Shown in pieces: positions 12,897 to 25,813 of a DNA stretch of 64,000 bases (position 1 is its first letter; each line of letters begins with the position of its first letter). The notes beneath the pieces were generated by a model. That model searched no databases. It was given only the letters and a program-made list of their open reading frames with translations, and was not told where the DNA came from. Origin of the DNA: Sycobia sp. Sy_11. Its lineage: Eukaryota; Arthropoda; Insecta; Hymenoptera; Epichrysomallidae. The position numbers and the translations under genes are program-made. Location of the stretch: the NCBI GenBank assembly GCA_018907035.1, contig JACCIC010000028.1, positions 3,636,501-3,700,500 of the forward strand, read 5' to 3'.

Positions 12897-13381
12897 TCGT
12901 ATACACACGTATTGTTTTTTGCGCCGCTTTGGCCCCACCCCAGCCCCGGCGAGCCGGAGCTGATGCAGGACCACTTCCTGCAGACCCCCGAGATGGCCAC
13001 TTACCAGCTCGGCTTCGTATTCTCGGACTTCGAGAGCATCGCGCCGAGCCGGCCGGCCGAGCGCATCAACGGCGAGGAGGAGCTGCGCGTGCGGGTCTGG
13101 GGCCGCAAGGGCTACATGGAGGCGCTCAAGGACGTGCCCGACAAAATCGTCAGGATCGTGAATTATCTGCAGGACTACTTCAACAGCACGATAAAGATGC
13201 CGAAGCTCGACGTGGTCGCGGTCCCGGTCTACACGGCGAGCAAGGCGTCCGACAACTGGGGTCTGATGATATTCAAGTGAGCCCCACCCCCCGCTCTCTA
13301 CACCCGGCATACGGCATATCGCGCGAATCCCTTTATATACATATGCCTGAAAACCCTGCAAAAGTCATTATATTCGTTTGC

Positions 13382-13435
<54 letters not shown>

Positions 13436-15391
13436 TATAATACATCTCTATGCACGAGTAGGATCCTCGTAAATTCCATATATATTAACTTAGAAAGCAA
13501 TATTCCACCGCGCTGCAAAGTAGAATTGCAAATTATGTTGCGAATTTCCATTTTTCCTTAGAAAAAACAAACAAATTATTTTAACGAACTTCTTTTTATT
13601 TTTGAACTTTGACGGACAACCCTTGAACTTTTTTAAACCTTTTCATAATGAAGATTGCGATTGTTCCACAAAATAAGTTTTTGTGTAAGTGATGAGTACC
13701 TCGTTTGGCATAAACCATTATCCGCTTAGTCGTTTGATGGTATTTGAAAAACAAAAAAAAAAACAAGTCGCTCTGGGTCAGATCTAGCGAGTACGATTGA
13801 TATTACATTAATGCAAGCTTCAATTCCTGAATTTTAGCTATTCGCGCTTAGGGCGTGTGCACTCGTGCGCAATCCTGGGGAAAAAGGGCGATTTTCTTTT
13901 ATTTTTCTCATTTATCTGATTTCATACTGGTGGCTAGCACTGTTCAGCGACCGTCTGTCCCATTTTCAAATGGTCAATAGATAATACAAAGTCCTTTATT
14001 ACATTATCCATAACGTTTCCAATGAATTCTACCCATCTGTAAGAATCAACTGTCTTCGTATTGACCAACCGTTCATTCGCTTTGAAAGTGTCATGGTACG
14101 CAGAAAAAAACATTATAAGGGATCCCGAGATTATAAATATTTTTTAACACAATTTCTCGTGCAAAATTGAAAAAATGATCTAACTTTGCTCATATCTGTG
14201 GCCCCAATTATTTATCGCGTCGTTATTCTACGATCACTTAATACCTTATCGTGGATTTTATTGATCCTTTCCTGAGTACTCGCGTCTACGAAACGTCCCG
14301 AACGATACCCATTTGCTGCTAAAGTAATTTCACGTTTAAATTCATTTTTCCAATTATAAACTGATGTAAATACAGGCGCAGATGTTCCATGAACTGAACA
14401 CAACTCGGCTCTTATTTATTTGGCTGTTAAGCCCTTGGACCGTTTGAAGTTCGCCTTTTCCCATTTCTCTGAACTAAATGGAACGCGTTATCTTCAACTG
14501 CTTCCACTGATGATAAAAATAAAACCACTCGATTAAATTTTGCGTGATACCTAAATATTGAGGAACGATGCTTCCTAAAACGAACATTAGCAATGCTACG
14601 AGCTCCATCTCTTAGACTTTTTAGGAACTTATTGACCTACTCTCGTAGATCGTAAAAATTCATTGTCTTTAACATAATTTAATTCTGCTTATATCGTTGA
14701 CTATAAGGACCATTTAAGTAGCCAATATATAACCTCTGGCAAAGCATACATAATAATAATTCTGAAACGAAGAATCAAAATCTGATAAGGATCGTTCTTG
14801 TATGGATATATGTACATAGTAGCGACCTTTTTAAACAATTTCAAATTCTCCACGTATCTCCAAGCTCTTCCAAAGCTTCTCCCTCGACGGAATTTCTTTC
14901 GCGCAGCCGCTTTCTCAAGCCATCGCGTGCCAGAGCTGCTGCACTCGTATCACTCATAGACACACACAAACATATATAAGCATATAGAAATAGCCGCATA
15001 TGTATATACCCACGTGAAGGGAATAAATTGAATCGACCCGGATGCCTTTGCGTGCTCGTATGTGTGAGCGCGTGCCTGTGAATTCGCCCGTGCGTTTCCC
15101 TGCGTATGCCTATACATGTGCCGCCCGTCCGTCTGTGTTCCCAGGGAAGGCGAGCTGAGCAGCCCCCTCGTATGGAACACGGTTAACGAGCTGACTTACC
15201 AGTGGATCGGTCAATACATCACCCCTTATCGCTGGATGGACGCCTCGGAGAACAGGGGTTTAAACTCCTTTTTAGCCTCCATGACGACGATGGATGTAAG
15301 TAAACACGCGCGCCGCGATGGGCGCGGAGGAGGGTAGTTGGGAGGAGGCGGGAGAACGAGACGCGTTCCGGGCACGAGAGTATAAGGACCG

Positions 15392-15443
<52 letters not shown>

Positions 15444-17881
15444 ATTATTATTGAAACACGCAGGAATTAAGGCGCGAGCAGACGCGGTGCCAGTCGATAA
15501 TCCCACGGGACGGCGTTGATGGATGACAATTATTGCGGTTCTACGTGTATTGCCCAGTATCGCTCTCTCGCTCTTCCCACGTCTAAACTAATACAATAAA
15601 AAAACAGCGTTTGTTTATATAATCACAAAAATTTCAAAAAGCCTTTAATAGAACTCAACGAAATGTTGCCAAAATGAAATTTGGCATTATGAATTATAAC
15701 ATAAATTAATATTTAGTTTGAAACAGATGATAATTTACGGGGAAAAAATATATTCATGGTCTATATCGTAAGGTAAAATAACAAATATAATAAACATACG
15801 GCAAAAAAATATTATATTACTTTATAGGCTTCTCATTAAAACAGTTTTCTATCTCAATATATTTATTAGATAATCCAAACGGAGGAAAGGGGGAGGCAGA
15901 AAGTGCATTTGATAATAGTATTTTATACATTATAATATAACGAAACAAAATAAGGCGATGCCAATAAGCGCCCCCCCCCCCTCAAGCCCACAATTAAGCG
16001 GAATCGAGTCTAAAAACGCCTTTTCTCGTGCTTACCACGTACTGTTATATTCCCACGGAAAGAGAGCTGCCGATGACTGATATATTAAAAGTTGATTCGT
16101 TGCAATTGTATATGTATTTTTGTGCCAAGAATAGACACCTCTTCCTGTTTATCACGTGAGCTCTTACTCCGATATAAATTCTCCGTCATAAAGGTAATCC
16201 GGTGAACTTGAAACAAATGAGAAATTTCTACGGATCATATCTTGGAAGAAAAATATCTGAGCTTAGGCATCATCTAAGGAAACGGGAGAGCTTCGCCCCC
16301 TATAAAAAGGGGCTCCAAAAAATCAACTTATACTTACAAGTGTATTTATAACATGGAGCTGAAAAAAAAATTTATAAAAGTTTAAACTTTTTTAATACTT
16401 AAAATACTTTAATGGTGCTTTTTACGTATTGATACATAAAATACATTAATTATAATATATTCAGAATATTGTTTTTGTTCTGTTTAAAGTTGTGTTGGAA
16501 CATTATTGATGATAAAAGAAGCTTTTGTAATTTATTATTTTTACCACTGCTTGCCATTGGAAATGAATCTTTGTCGTCGATTTTTCATCCATAAAAAACA
16601 TTAAAAACTATAACTAAATTCCTTGTAAAGAAAAAATAAATTAATTGTTAAAATTATTATTAAAAAATTGATTAATTTTTACAGATTAATCAAGTTACTT
16701 TTTCAGTTAACTTTGAAATTAATTATAGGTACAAAAATTCGAAGCGTAAAAAAAAATACAAAAAACAAGTTGATGTCCCAAGCAGGCGAAAAACAAACGC
16801 TTGATGCATAGTATGTTCCGCGAGCTGAGAAGACTATAAGTTTCTATAAAATATAATTCTGCGTCATTTTCACAGTTTTCTCCCAAGGGAGGAAAAGTAA
16901 AATTCTACCGTCTGTTGGGCGGATAAAGGCCATTTTTATACCATTTTCATTTTCCTCCCATTGGAGGAACTGCAACATTTTTCGTCTGCCATATAGCTGT
17001 GGAAAAGTGTATTTTCCTCGTGAAAAGTCACAAAGTTATTGTCGTGTTAAATCTGTGAATCTTTATATATTTATATTTAATTGGTCATTTTAATTTCTTG
17101 TCGGATTGCGATATAAGCTTCAAGACTATCTTGGGTACTAAGGCATTGCGGCTGAATACACGGTCTGACAAGCGTTTTAATAATCATAATGTGTCCATGT
17201 ATATATTGAGTTAATTATATTTTGCATAATGTAATTCAAAAGCTTACAGATGGAAGATACTAAAGATCAAAGCAACTCACCAAAGTGCACGTTTCAAATA
17301 AATACACGAAACACTAGCTGTAGCCGATCGGAAACTCGCGTTATATAAGTGCTAAATTTTCATTTCCAATGCTAATGCCCGATCAATTGTTCTTATGTAC
17401 TGTACGTGACATTCTTCTTCATTTCAATATTCATAACAGAATGCGACGTATGTTAACGTTTCAGATAAATCCAGATGAGCTGAAGGGCAAGTGGCCCTTG
17501 AACATTCTCTATTCGTTATACTATGGCTATGGAAAGAGTCGCGGTATCGAAAGAGGGATAGGAATCATTCGTGATGCCAAATTCGCAAAAAGTAAGATAT
17601 TATAATATAAAATTAATTAGTTAAAAACCGAGCTCTGTATGCTGAGTTCGGAGAAAAAGTATTACGATGCTTACGATTCACGCATACAATTATTTAAAAC
17701 TTTCACAGAAATGTGAAATTATCTAACTCAGTAAAGTATTTAAATAATAGAGATATGATGTATTTACAGAGAAATCAAGTGATTAAGCATGCTTCATTTA
17801 ATATTATGTTTATTATTTTAAGATTTTCAAATCATTCAAGTAATTTTATTCTTGAAACAAATTTATAAACGGTAATGTATC

Positions 17882-17949
<68 letters not shown>

Positions 17950-18426
17950 GTATACATATTAACTGATAAATTATTACCAAACATGAAAATTCCGTTACCG
18001 AATGAGTAAAAATTGCCCTGTTTTAAATATCATAATTATTATACGTAAACATTTAATTAATGAAATTTCAGTTAATCGTGTCCTCTATCTACATGCCTAT
18101 CTTATACATTCTTGCAGAATTGAATGGAGAATTGTTAAGCAATTTATGATTCAGAATTGAAAATTTCATTTATAATTTTGTTTTATAAAATTATGGAAAC
18201 GTTGTAATTTCTATGTCGATTGACGAATTTACTTAAAACTTTAAAGTAATGTATTCTAGACGTAAAGAATAAAGCGTCACACCTAAAATATTCAAATTAA
18301 TGACTATTAATTAAATTATTTAAATAAAAATGAGCACTTTATGCTCCATCGGTAAAAATGGACATTAATAGCTGTCTAATGAAATAATGAAACAAAACTA
18401 CTTTCTCTTTATCCCTCTCCCTCCCG

Positions 18427-18467
<41 letters not shown>

Positions 18468-18662
18468 AAAAGAGTAAATATAAATTTCAACGATGCTTCC
18501 ACAGCTCGAAGGAAATTTTTCAACGAGTAATAAATAAATCGCTCTATTCCGTGTATGCCAGGAGCGCAGATCACCTGTAAATATATATACTTATATCACA
18601 TGTATATAATTCTTTTTCTCATTTTGTGAGTTCTATACCGCGGCATCTTATCGCTGCAGCAC

Positions 18663-18726
<64 letters not shown>

Positions 18727-18767
18727 GCGCGCGAAGGTGCGCATATATGCAGGCTACCAAGCCATAT

Positions 18768-18823
<56 letters not shown>

Positions 18824-21800
18824 CTGACGTATACGTACCGCATTGTTGCACGCCTCGTATATATATATACAGCGGCAACGATCGTGTCGCGCGAAACGGT
18901 ATAAATTGTTTGCTCGCCCAACCGAGTGTTCCCCGCGACCTTGTTATATTATATTATTCGACCGATATGCCACCGCATATACATATATAATAGCTGCGAA
19001 AGCTCAAAGAATGACGACGGTATCGTTAACTCTGCTTGCTGTTTTCCCCGGATTGCGTCGCTAATGCATATACTGCTTATTTCAAATTTATGCGCTGTAA
19101 GCAAATGTACCGTGAACTCGGATTTTCGAACGGAGAATTCGAATGCATTTATTACTATATATATATATATATACGGTTATCGAAATGCACATAGGTAAGC
19201 CCCCCGGAAAAAGTTAGACTTTGTAATTTGAGACGCGTAATCGATTGATTCTCTTATTGTATTAAAATGATGGATACGAAAAACGATCTGCTTGGAATCT
19301 GCTTGGAAACCATCAAGTTTTCGCAAGTAAATTTACATCACATCTGAAAAATATTATATGACAGGAAGTACGACGACTTTTATCACTTTTCCAGTCGAGT
19401 TGGTCTTCAGGATGTTCTACTACATTCTTGGCAAGGATAACTTCAGAGATAGTGTGCGGCACCTTATCCAAACTCAGTCGACGACTAGGTAATTAAATCT
19501 GTATTATAGTTTGAAGATTCGCCTGGTCAATCATATTCTTGTTTTATGAGGAACAATCGTATAAATTTAACCAATTATGCATGGGTTATAAATTATAATC
19601 AATTATAATGATTATAAGTACCTAATAGCAAATTAATAAAATAAGCAAAGATTTCTCCTATCCTCCGTTGGTTTTGTAATAATTCACGTTGTAGTAACTC
19701 TTTATATATGAAGGTTCACACACTATACTGTCAGAACTCAAAAATTTCATTATATATTGTCTGAGTTCTTGAATGAATAAACGATAGGAGTATATCTATC
19801 TTATATATTTCTTTAAAATCCTAGCTAACTAATTTGTATGCCAGTGTCACTTTTATTTGTCTTGAGATGTAACTTATTTGACGAGAAAAATTTCTCAAGA
19901 GAGCGCCGTTTTCAGCTTTTCACATATATTTGATAGCCTATTCCTTTATGGCTCACTGCCTAACTGACATAATTCCTTTCAATCTTTTTCTTATCTTGAT
20001 ATATATTAACGAAACTAACCGATTAACGCACATTTGCATATTATTAATTATACTTATGAAACAGAGGAATGACAAAAAATAAATAAATAATAAGACGTTT
20101 AAAAGTATTTTAAAGTAACACGTTTAGAGGCATTTTAAAGCTGATGAACAATCAGTTCAATAGTAAATATTAAATGAGAAAAGATTTTAAAAGAAATATC
20201 CCAAAAGATAATTAACAAATTAATAAAATAATAATGATAATATATTCAACTGTGCAAAAATACCATATCGCCCAAAAGAAATCATGTATATCGAAATAAA
20301 TAAGCTGGTCGACATTGATATCTGAGGCAGTCCAATTTATATTAGGATTCATAATTACAGTCTTGAAAAACTTTTTAATATCAAAATTAAATTTACTCTT
20401 AAAAGATGATCTAAAATAATAATGAATCCGTTATAGAATTAATAAACTGCAACAATTATCAAATAATGATAATGCAAATATAGTGCAAATACGTATATTG
20501 CAAAATCATCTGATTACAAAGTAGCGATAAAATGCTATATTCATCGTTAGTTATTTTGGTATTTTATATCAATATTAATCAAATTGTTTTTCATTATAAT
20601 CCTACACACAAAGTTACGTGAACCGCTAGCACTTTGAATTTTGGTAAGCATGAAGCTCTTATGAGCCACTATCGCTAACTACAGATCAGATCAAACTAGT
20701 CTTTCTTTTACCGAGGAATATTTCAAATTTACATTCTCGAAGAAGAGCATAGCTTTACCAGAATACTTGTTAACGAGCTACGGCTTCAACGATGAAAGAT
20801 TCTCGGATTATAATGATACTCCGTTTCCGCTCCCTTCCCAGGCCGAACACCACGGAGAATCGAGATGTGAGATCCTTCACCCAGACCGACATCTTCGACA
20901 GCATGAACGCCGTGGCGAGAAAGAACGGGCTGCTGGTTGATAACCTAACCATCAACGAGGTGGCCGACTCATGGATAGACCAAGAGCGACTTCCCCTCGT
21001 CACCGTCGTTCGCAATTACAACAACAACACCATCACCGTCACCCAGGTACGGACGTAGAAGCCCCTTACCCCACGTATCGTGCTTCAAGCGTTCGAGCTG
21101 CAGTAATGAAGCTTGTCGTCGATCAAATTAAATCTCCGAGTAGAGTATTTGTTTTTTTTTTTTTTTTTTGTTTTTAATTCTATCGCACTGATCTATAAGC
21201 CCTTCGTGGGTATAATGAACGGTATATTATTAGTTTACTAAACAACGGTTGTCTTTGATTGTCTCAACAATCCCGGCTCGAAACTTTGGACATATAGACC
21301 TGGATGCAGCATACCGTGTTAAAAAGTGGAGGACAATTTCTTTATAGTATATAAGAGAGGTAAAGTAGTATAGAATTCTTCTATTTCTCTTGAGCAATTA
21401 TTATGATTACATTATCTTCATTTTTGAGTGTAACAATCAACAAGTCATTACCTTTGCACAAGGGAGATAAAAAATTTTTTAAAAGCCATTTTCGATTCTT
21501 CTCGCACGATACAATAACTATCCCCTATTTTTACGTTTGCTACATGCACATGCTGACTCCAGGTATATATATATTCTAAGACAAAAGTCTTCTAATGTTA
21601 ATAATAAATTAACATTTGATAAAATGAAATAATATTTGTCTGCTGCCCGAGTAGAAGCCGTACGTGAGAGACACACGAAGATTTTTAAACTCCTGGGAAA
21701 GTTCGTATCGCTGGAATATACCCCTGGTGATGCGTTCACGTCACACGTGGAATAATAGCGATTACAGGACGAAGACTTGGCTGCTCAAAGGGGCTGCCAA

Positions 21801-24800
21801 AACAGATTTAAATATACCCGATATCGCGGACAAGGACAGTTTCATCGTTCTCAACCCCGAGGAGATTGGTAAAGAAAATAATCCTCTATATAGTCCTATA
21901 TATGCTGGTAATGTCAAATTTCTTGTTAATCAAAGGTAATGATTGGACTGTTCTTAAAGTATTTATTGAATAATATTCTTAAATACGCCATAAAGATAAA
22001 AAACACTCCATAATTACGTATACTTTTTGTTAAATATTGAAGCTCCCTTCAAAATTCTGCAATGAAAAGCCTTACAGAATAATTAAACTAAAAATCCAAT
22101 TTTCATGTTTGAAAATAAAAATACATTTTACTAATATAGTACATACGATGCTATATCAATTCTATATTAAACGATCCCATTACAATTCACGACCGAGATA
22201 TCTCGCAGGTATTAAACGCGTGCATTGCTAAAATCCATACAGGCTTATTCCCGGTGAACTACGATCCCGTCAATTGGCAACTGCTTTCCGCGTACCTACA
22301 GGGCCCTACGTTCGAGACGATACCGACCCTGACCCGGGCGAAACTCCTCCACGACACCTGGAACCTTGCCTACGCGGGCCAACTCAGCTTTGAAATCGCC
22401 CTGAACATGACCCTGTTCCTGAAACACGAGACCAACGACGTCGTCTGGGCGCCGTTCTTCACAATGATCGATCACGTGGGCGCGCGCATCGACGGATCGC
22501 CCACTTTCGAAAAGTTTCAGGTGAGTATTATTGTATTATTCGTTAAAATGAGGTTGGTAACTTTTTGACGTTGAGGCTTGAACACTTGCTTCGGTTTTCG
22601 GTTTGCTACGATTCGAATTCATTGAACAACATGTGCATACACGGTCTTAAGACTTCACTATAAATATTGACAATGTCTTATATCTCGAAAATCTAAATAC
22701 AATGACAAAACAATACTAAATGTAAGATCGAGATACTATCAAAATAATAAGTATAATCTGAAAAATTATATTAACAATATATTTCTTTAAAAGGATCTTG
22801 CAAAAAAATCGATATTTATAAATTCAACATTTTTTTTATTTTAATGAAGTACATACTTAATATGTGTCTATTATTTAACTCAAGAATAAACTATTTACTT
22901 AACCCAACGAAATTTTGATTAAATGGTTAAAAATGTTATTATAATTCTGGAAGTTAAGTTATATTTATATGAACTATTTCTATAATTCCAATGAAATTTA
23001 AGAAAATTTTATTAAACTCGACATCCTTTTAATTAAATAGCAGCTGTAAATTAAATATAAGCTAGGGTTTATATTTAAATTTTTATGAAACATTATTCTA
23101 CCCTTTACACGTAGGTTTATTAAAAAAAATTTCTATTTCAATCAGTCTTATTAATAATTTATACTATAACGGACCCTTTAAAAAAAATTGCTATCAATAT
23201 TACGTACATATTTCGCTTCCCATTACAATCAAACATCAATAATTCAGAGTGGTGTTAGCCATAGACGTGTGAATAAAGCTTCCGAAAGCGTATATATACG
23301 CTTTATTATTATACTAAAAATAAGAGAATGGAATTGGATCTCTTTCGATTGATTAAAAATAGAGAAATCGCAGCCCACAGGCCTCGGTGCATTAGTCACT
23401 TGACGCCTTCATTTATTTTATATTCAATGCCTGATTTTAAATATGTATAGTTTGAAAAAAATACGAATCTGAAGGGAACCCTAGCATTTGATATCGTATA
23501 AAAAGGCTGTTTCAGAAATAAAAATGTCGAGGAAAACGCTCAAATGGCTCGAACAGTTCAATCAGCCTAGATAGTTCCAAAGTTGTAACAACTAGAACAA
23601 GTATTATTCGAACGTTCAATAGGTTTGCCAACCCTGATTCGTAATTCTCATATATGTGGAAAATTTTTATTAGTTACGAAAGCCTTGAACTACATATACT
23701 CTATGTAATTACCTGCAGCAACGATTAAACAAATAAAAATTCTTTGGAAAAACCCCCTATAATATCTTTTATATTGTATATAATCCTTTCTTGACAATTA
23801 AGATTTATATATATATATATTTCTGTATAAACATTTCTGAAAAACTTGGCAGAATTACACGCGATCGCTCCTGGAACCGATGTACACCGAGCCCTGCGAA
23901 AATCAGCAACCCGGCAGCGAGCCCTCGTGGAAGATGCACATGAGGGGCCTGGCCCGGTACTTCCTCTGCCGAGCCGGCTACGAGCCCTGCATAACAGAAG
24001 CGCGCAAACAGTTCAAAAAGTGGATGAACGAGAAAGATCCGGACAAGGGCAATCCGTGAGTTTTTCTTCGCTTTATATATACATATAGTTTTATATACCG
24101 TTATCGACTATAAGGCCCTCGAATTTTCGTAAGGAAGCTTTATAAAAATTAATTATTACTATATGTATGACAATAATAAGCCAATAAATAAATCATTCAA
24201 TACGATTCTATACCGAATTAGAACATTACGTTTCATCAGTTTATCTAATAAAGCTATGCTATTGTATGATTTAGAGTTGCCAATGAGTTTATGTGCCCAG
24301 TTTTCACGTATGGAACGGATGAAGAATGGAACTTTGCACTGCAGAGAGTCATCAATTTTCCAAAGAACAGCATAGAAAGGCCAGAAAATGAAAGGACTTA
24401 CCTATTGAAAACATTGGCAGGCTGTCCCAAACAACCCGCTAAAATCGAAAGGTAATATATCGACATTAAATATCTACATTAAATATAGCCTGGAACTTTT
24501 CGGCAGCTTATAGAACAGACGTAAAGGGTCTGGATAAGTAAAACTTGCAATAATTCATTCATTACACGCGTATAATATTATTTACAGCAATACCTCTTAA
24601 TTGACGAAAGTATTTACTCGATGAAAAAACAGTTCAATTAAATGGAACGAATTAATCTTAAACCCAATGAATATTTTCGTATAAGAAAGTATTTAATTGG
24701 CATTATTAAAGATATTAGCCACGTGGGTAAATATTGAAGGGAGCCAGAAAATTTCTAGTCTTTTCTAATACAATACAATAAATCACTGAATATAATAATT

Positions 24801-25813
24801 AATCAATTGAAAATCACTTTTCAATTGAAAATACTAAAAGTATATTGGACAACACTTATCATTCCTTATTAATATAAAATTATGTATTAACATGAAACTT
24901 TTTACGTTTTACATTTAAAAGCAAAGGGAGGTGGATTTCTATAAACATTATATAAATTATTTTAGTGGGATAGGGATGGGGTATATATAGTTGTATGCTA
25001 GATTTTTATTTTAGTTGGGTCGTTGAAGATGAGCCGGAGCTGTTCGAATTTCGGACATCGAAGGTAAATTTAAATTTCGGTGGTGGCAGGAGATCAGGTT
25101 ATCCTTTATTAAAATTGTATATGGATTATTTTATTTTTAATTTTTCATAGTAATTTCCATTTCAAATACCCCCATACGGGGGTGAGTATAAAGAAGGACA
25201 CTCTCACTGTCGTTCTATTAGTACAGTAGATCATTGTATAAAGTCTGCAAACCCGTAAAAATTTTTATTAATGCGGAAGAAGTCCTAAGTGAAATTTTAT
25301 TACAGACTGCTGAACGTGACCGTGCTCGAGCGCAATGCGAACATCACCGTCTACGACCTCGACCTCATCTTCAACATGCTCGCCGGCAACGCGAACGACT
25401 ACAGGACCCTCTTCGGCTTCCTCGTGCGCCACTTCGACCGCATCAAGGACGCGTTCTCGCAGCAGCACCCGACCCTCTGGCAGCAGATCGTCCGCTCGGC
25501 CACGGGCTCGTTCAAGGACCGGGCCGGCTACCTCCTCGTCTCCGACCTCTACAAGAGCAAGAAGGAGAGCCTGGGCCGCGCGGCCAGCTTCGTGGCGGAC
25601 GCCCTCGTCCGGATCGAGCACGAGATGCGCTGGAGCGAGGCGAACGTCGAGGTGATCGACTCCTGGCTGACGCACTACCTGGCCAAGCCGGGATCGGAGA
25701 AGGTCCAGGACCCGGAGGTCCTGCGGTACTGGAGAACGGCGCTGAGCTGCCCGGCGCCCTGGTCGGGGAGCGCGAACGCGAGCGTCGCGCCAGTGACGCC
25801 GGCGGCGAGTTAA
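9015..25813 (+). CDS. Catalytically dead M1 aminopeptidase N-like protein, 14 exons
   Basis: Joined exons keep one frame for 994 codons: 9015-9083, 10212-10480, 11554-11754, 11951-12106, 12944-13276, 15145-15295, 17465-17591, 19395-19488, 20842-21046, 21655-21868, 22243-22520, 23853-24055, 24275-24451, 25306-25813, all with GT-AG borders. Residues 1-20 are a signal peptide (hydrophobic 8-20). The M1 N-terminal domain follows (DLRPRSY near 46-52; [11 protein letters not shown] at 191-201), then the peptidase-like domain and the helical C-terminal domain with conserved cysteines. Family motifs are changed: GAMEN is KASDN (332-336); HExxH-x18-E is NELTY-x18-R (N357, Y361, R380), so all zinc ligands are lost though Glu358 remains; the transition-state tyrosine aligns with Phe433. 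There are 14 N-glycosylation sequons, fitting secretion, and no hydrophobic C-terminal GPI signal. I infer a secreted, non-proteolytic binding or scaffold protein. Family membership is strong; the role is unknown. Exons are GC-rich, introns AT-rich. Confidence 0.88.
10518..10540 (+). repeat. (AT)n microsatellite near a splice donor
   Basis: About 11 AT units, starting some 37 bases downstream of the exon 2 donor of the aminopeptidase-like gene. Confidence 0.9.
12852..12893 (+). repeat. (AT)n microsatellite near a splice acceptor
   Basis: About 21 units, ending about 50 bases upstream of exon 5 of the aminopeptidase-like gene (starts 12944), close to where the branch point should lie. Confidence 0.95.
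13384..13433 (+). repeat. Compound (CG)n-(TG)n repeat
   Basis: About seven CG units continue directly into about 18 TG units, an alternating purine-pyrimidine run able to form Z-DNA. It lies in intron 5, about 110 bases after the exon 5 donor. Confidence 0.9.
15394..15439 (+). repeat. (AT)n microsatellite with short (ATT)n tail
   Basis: About 23 AT units followed by about four ATT units, 100 bases after the donor of exon 6 (the pseudo-active-site exon). Confidence 0.95.
16870..17000. repeat. Two related imperfect palindromic units in intron 6
   Basis: TTTTCTCCC...GGGAGGAAAA at about 16876-16896 and TTTTCCTCC...GGAGGAA at about 16949-16968 are both dyad-symmetric and resemble each other. Each is followed by a similar stretch ending in CGTCTG, making an imperfect direct repeat about 75-80 bases apart. 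This may be a degraded short repeat or an ancient small tandem duplication. Confidence 0.4.
17885..17944 (+). repeat. (TA)30 microsatellite
   Basis: Sixty bases of TA in intron 7 of the aminopeptidase-like gene. Confidence 0.95.
18430..18465 (+). repeat. (CT)n microsatellite
   Basis: About 18 CT units in intron 7 of the aminopeptidase-like gene. Confidence 0.9.
18667..18822 (+). repeat. Pair of long (TA)n arrays
   Basis: Two arrays at 18667-18725 and 18770-18822 flank a 44-base GC-richer spacer, in intron 7. Because TA is self-complementary, the pair could form a very stable cruciform or stem in transcripts. Confidence 0.95.

Noticed and set aside
12849..12905. Coding extension upstream of aminopeptidase exon 5 reading as a YI repeat
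   Set aside because: It is the translation of a (TA)n tract; a clear polypyrimidine tract and CAG acceptor lie between it and the conserved coding sequence.
13277..17464. Possible alternative catalytic exon with an intact HExxH in introns 5 and 6
   Set aside because: I read these introns for HELxHxW-like coding and saw none, though a systematic search was not possible.
25268..25675. Antisense open frame opposite the last aminopeptidase exon
   Set aside because: It is the complement of a GC-rich coding exon; antisense frames stay open there by codon bias.
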